Assembly (NCBI GenBank): GCA_902494605.1
Contig: CABUUG010000007.1
Coordinates: forward strand, 1 to 30,693
Length of the DNA stretch: 30,693 nucleotides
Source: an uncultured Collinsella sp.
GTDB lineage: Bacteria; Actinomycetota; Coriobacteriia; Coriobacteriales; Coriobacteriaceae
Reading direction: 5' to 3'
Notes under the pieces: generated by a model
What the model was told of the DNA's origin: nothing
What the model saw: the letters and a program-made list of their open reading frames with translations, nothing else
The model's database searches: none
Shown: one piece after another, positions 30,560 to 30,693 of the stretch
How the letters are laid out: the number at the start of each line of letters is the position of its first letter
Position numbering within the stretch: the first letter of the stretch is position 1
Made by a program: the position numbers and the translations under genes

Positions 30560-30693
30560 CTACAGGCGCTCGCGAACCGCCTCGACAACGTTGGCCAAAT
30601 CGACCAGTACCTCGTCGTGGCTCTGCATGTCGCGCACCTTGACCTTGCCGGCGGCAAGCTCGTCGCCACCCAGGACTAGGATGAGCTTAGCAC
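30560..30693 (-). CDS. hisS: Histidyl-tRNA synthetase, C-terminal end (partial)
   Basis: The frame runs in from the right edge and ends at TAG 30560-30562. The 43 visible residues include LILVLGGDELAAGKVKVRDM and end VVEAVRERL. This matches the end of the HisRS anticodon-binding domain, where GEDEL-AAG-V-V-DM is characteristic. The gene continues beyond the window. hisS and aspS are adjacent in many Gram-positive genomes; here about 9 kb with serB, the lar genes and ppc separates them. Confidence 0.82.
   Translation of the reverse strand, partial: AKLILVLGGDELAAGKVKVRDMQSHDEVLVDLANVVEAVRERL

Noticed and set aside
1..30693. tRNA, rRNA, integrase, phage or CRISPR genes
   Set aside because: None could be recognised on either strand.

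Overview
The window looks like chromosome from a GC-rich actinobacterium of the class Coriobacteriia, most like Collinsella or a close relative. That is an inference from gene content, codon use and repeat style; no rRNA gene is present to test it. Nearly all of the window is explained by recognisable genes, and the unexplained signal lies in the intergenic DNA.

Layout. (1) 1-8.5 kb: a complete Kdp high-affinity potassium system. kdpFABC runs on the minus strand, including a 28-codon kdpF at 4663-4749, and the sensor kinase/response regulator pair kdpDE runs divergently on the plus strand. The whole module lies between two same-orientation copies of a palindromic repeat with a conserved 29-nt loop (26-92 and 8441-8507). 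(2) 8.6-12.1 kb: a ferrous iron uptake cluster on the minus strand (feoA, feoA, feoB and a Cys-rich FeoB-associated membrane peptide), with two symmetrical operator-like sites. (3) 12.2-12.45 kb: an HPr-family phosphocarrier with His15 but Asp at the regulatory position 46. It is followed by a 189-bp gene-free segment bounded by 16-bp perfect inverted repeats. (4) 12.9-19.4 kb: a YjeM-like APC permease, then ebgC and ebgA (two-subunit beta-galactosidase) on the minus strand. A divergent LacI-family regulator is separated from ebgA by three near-identical palindromic operators. (5) 19.4-22.3 kb: two related 16-bp-stem hairpins, aspS on the minus strand and serB on the plus strand. (6) 22.3-27.0 kb: a split lactate-racemase system. 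larB, larC and a TetR regulator run on the plus strand; larA and the lactate/aquaporin channel larD run on the minus strand. larE is not in the window, and LarC has only its first domain. (7) 27.5-30.7 kb: ppc (PEP carboxylase) and the 3' end of hisS, both minus strand.

How the parts work together. The gene set suits a fermentative gut anaerobe: Fe(II) and K+ import, beta-galactoside hydrolysis under a dedicated repressor, interconversion and transport of lactate isomers, and anaplerotic CO2 fixation by PEP carboxylase.

The most unusual material is a family of nested palindromes. Two copies (24800-24924 and 27341-27467) sit 3' of larD and ppc. Their stems differ completely in sequence yet still pair, while three short loop and junction segments are conserved. 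A similar stem-covariation pattern occurs in the pair of hairpins after the LacI-family gene.
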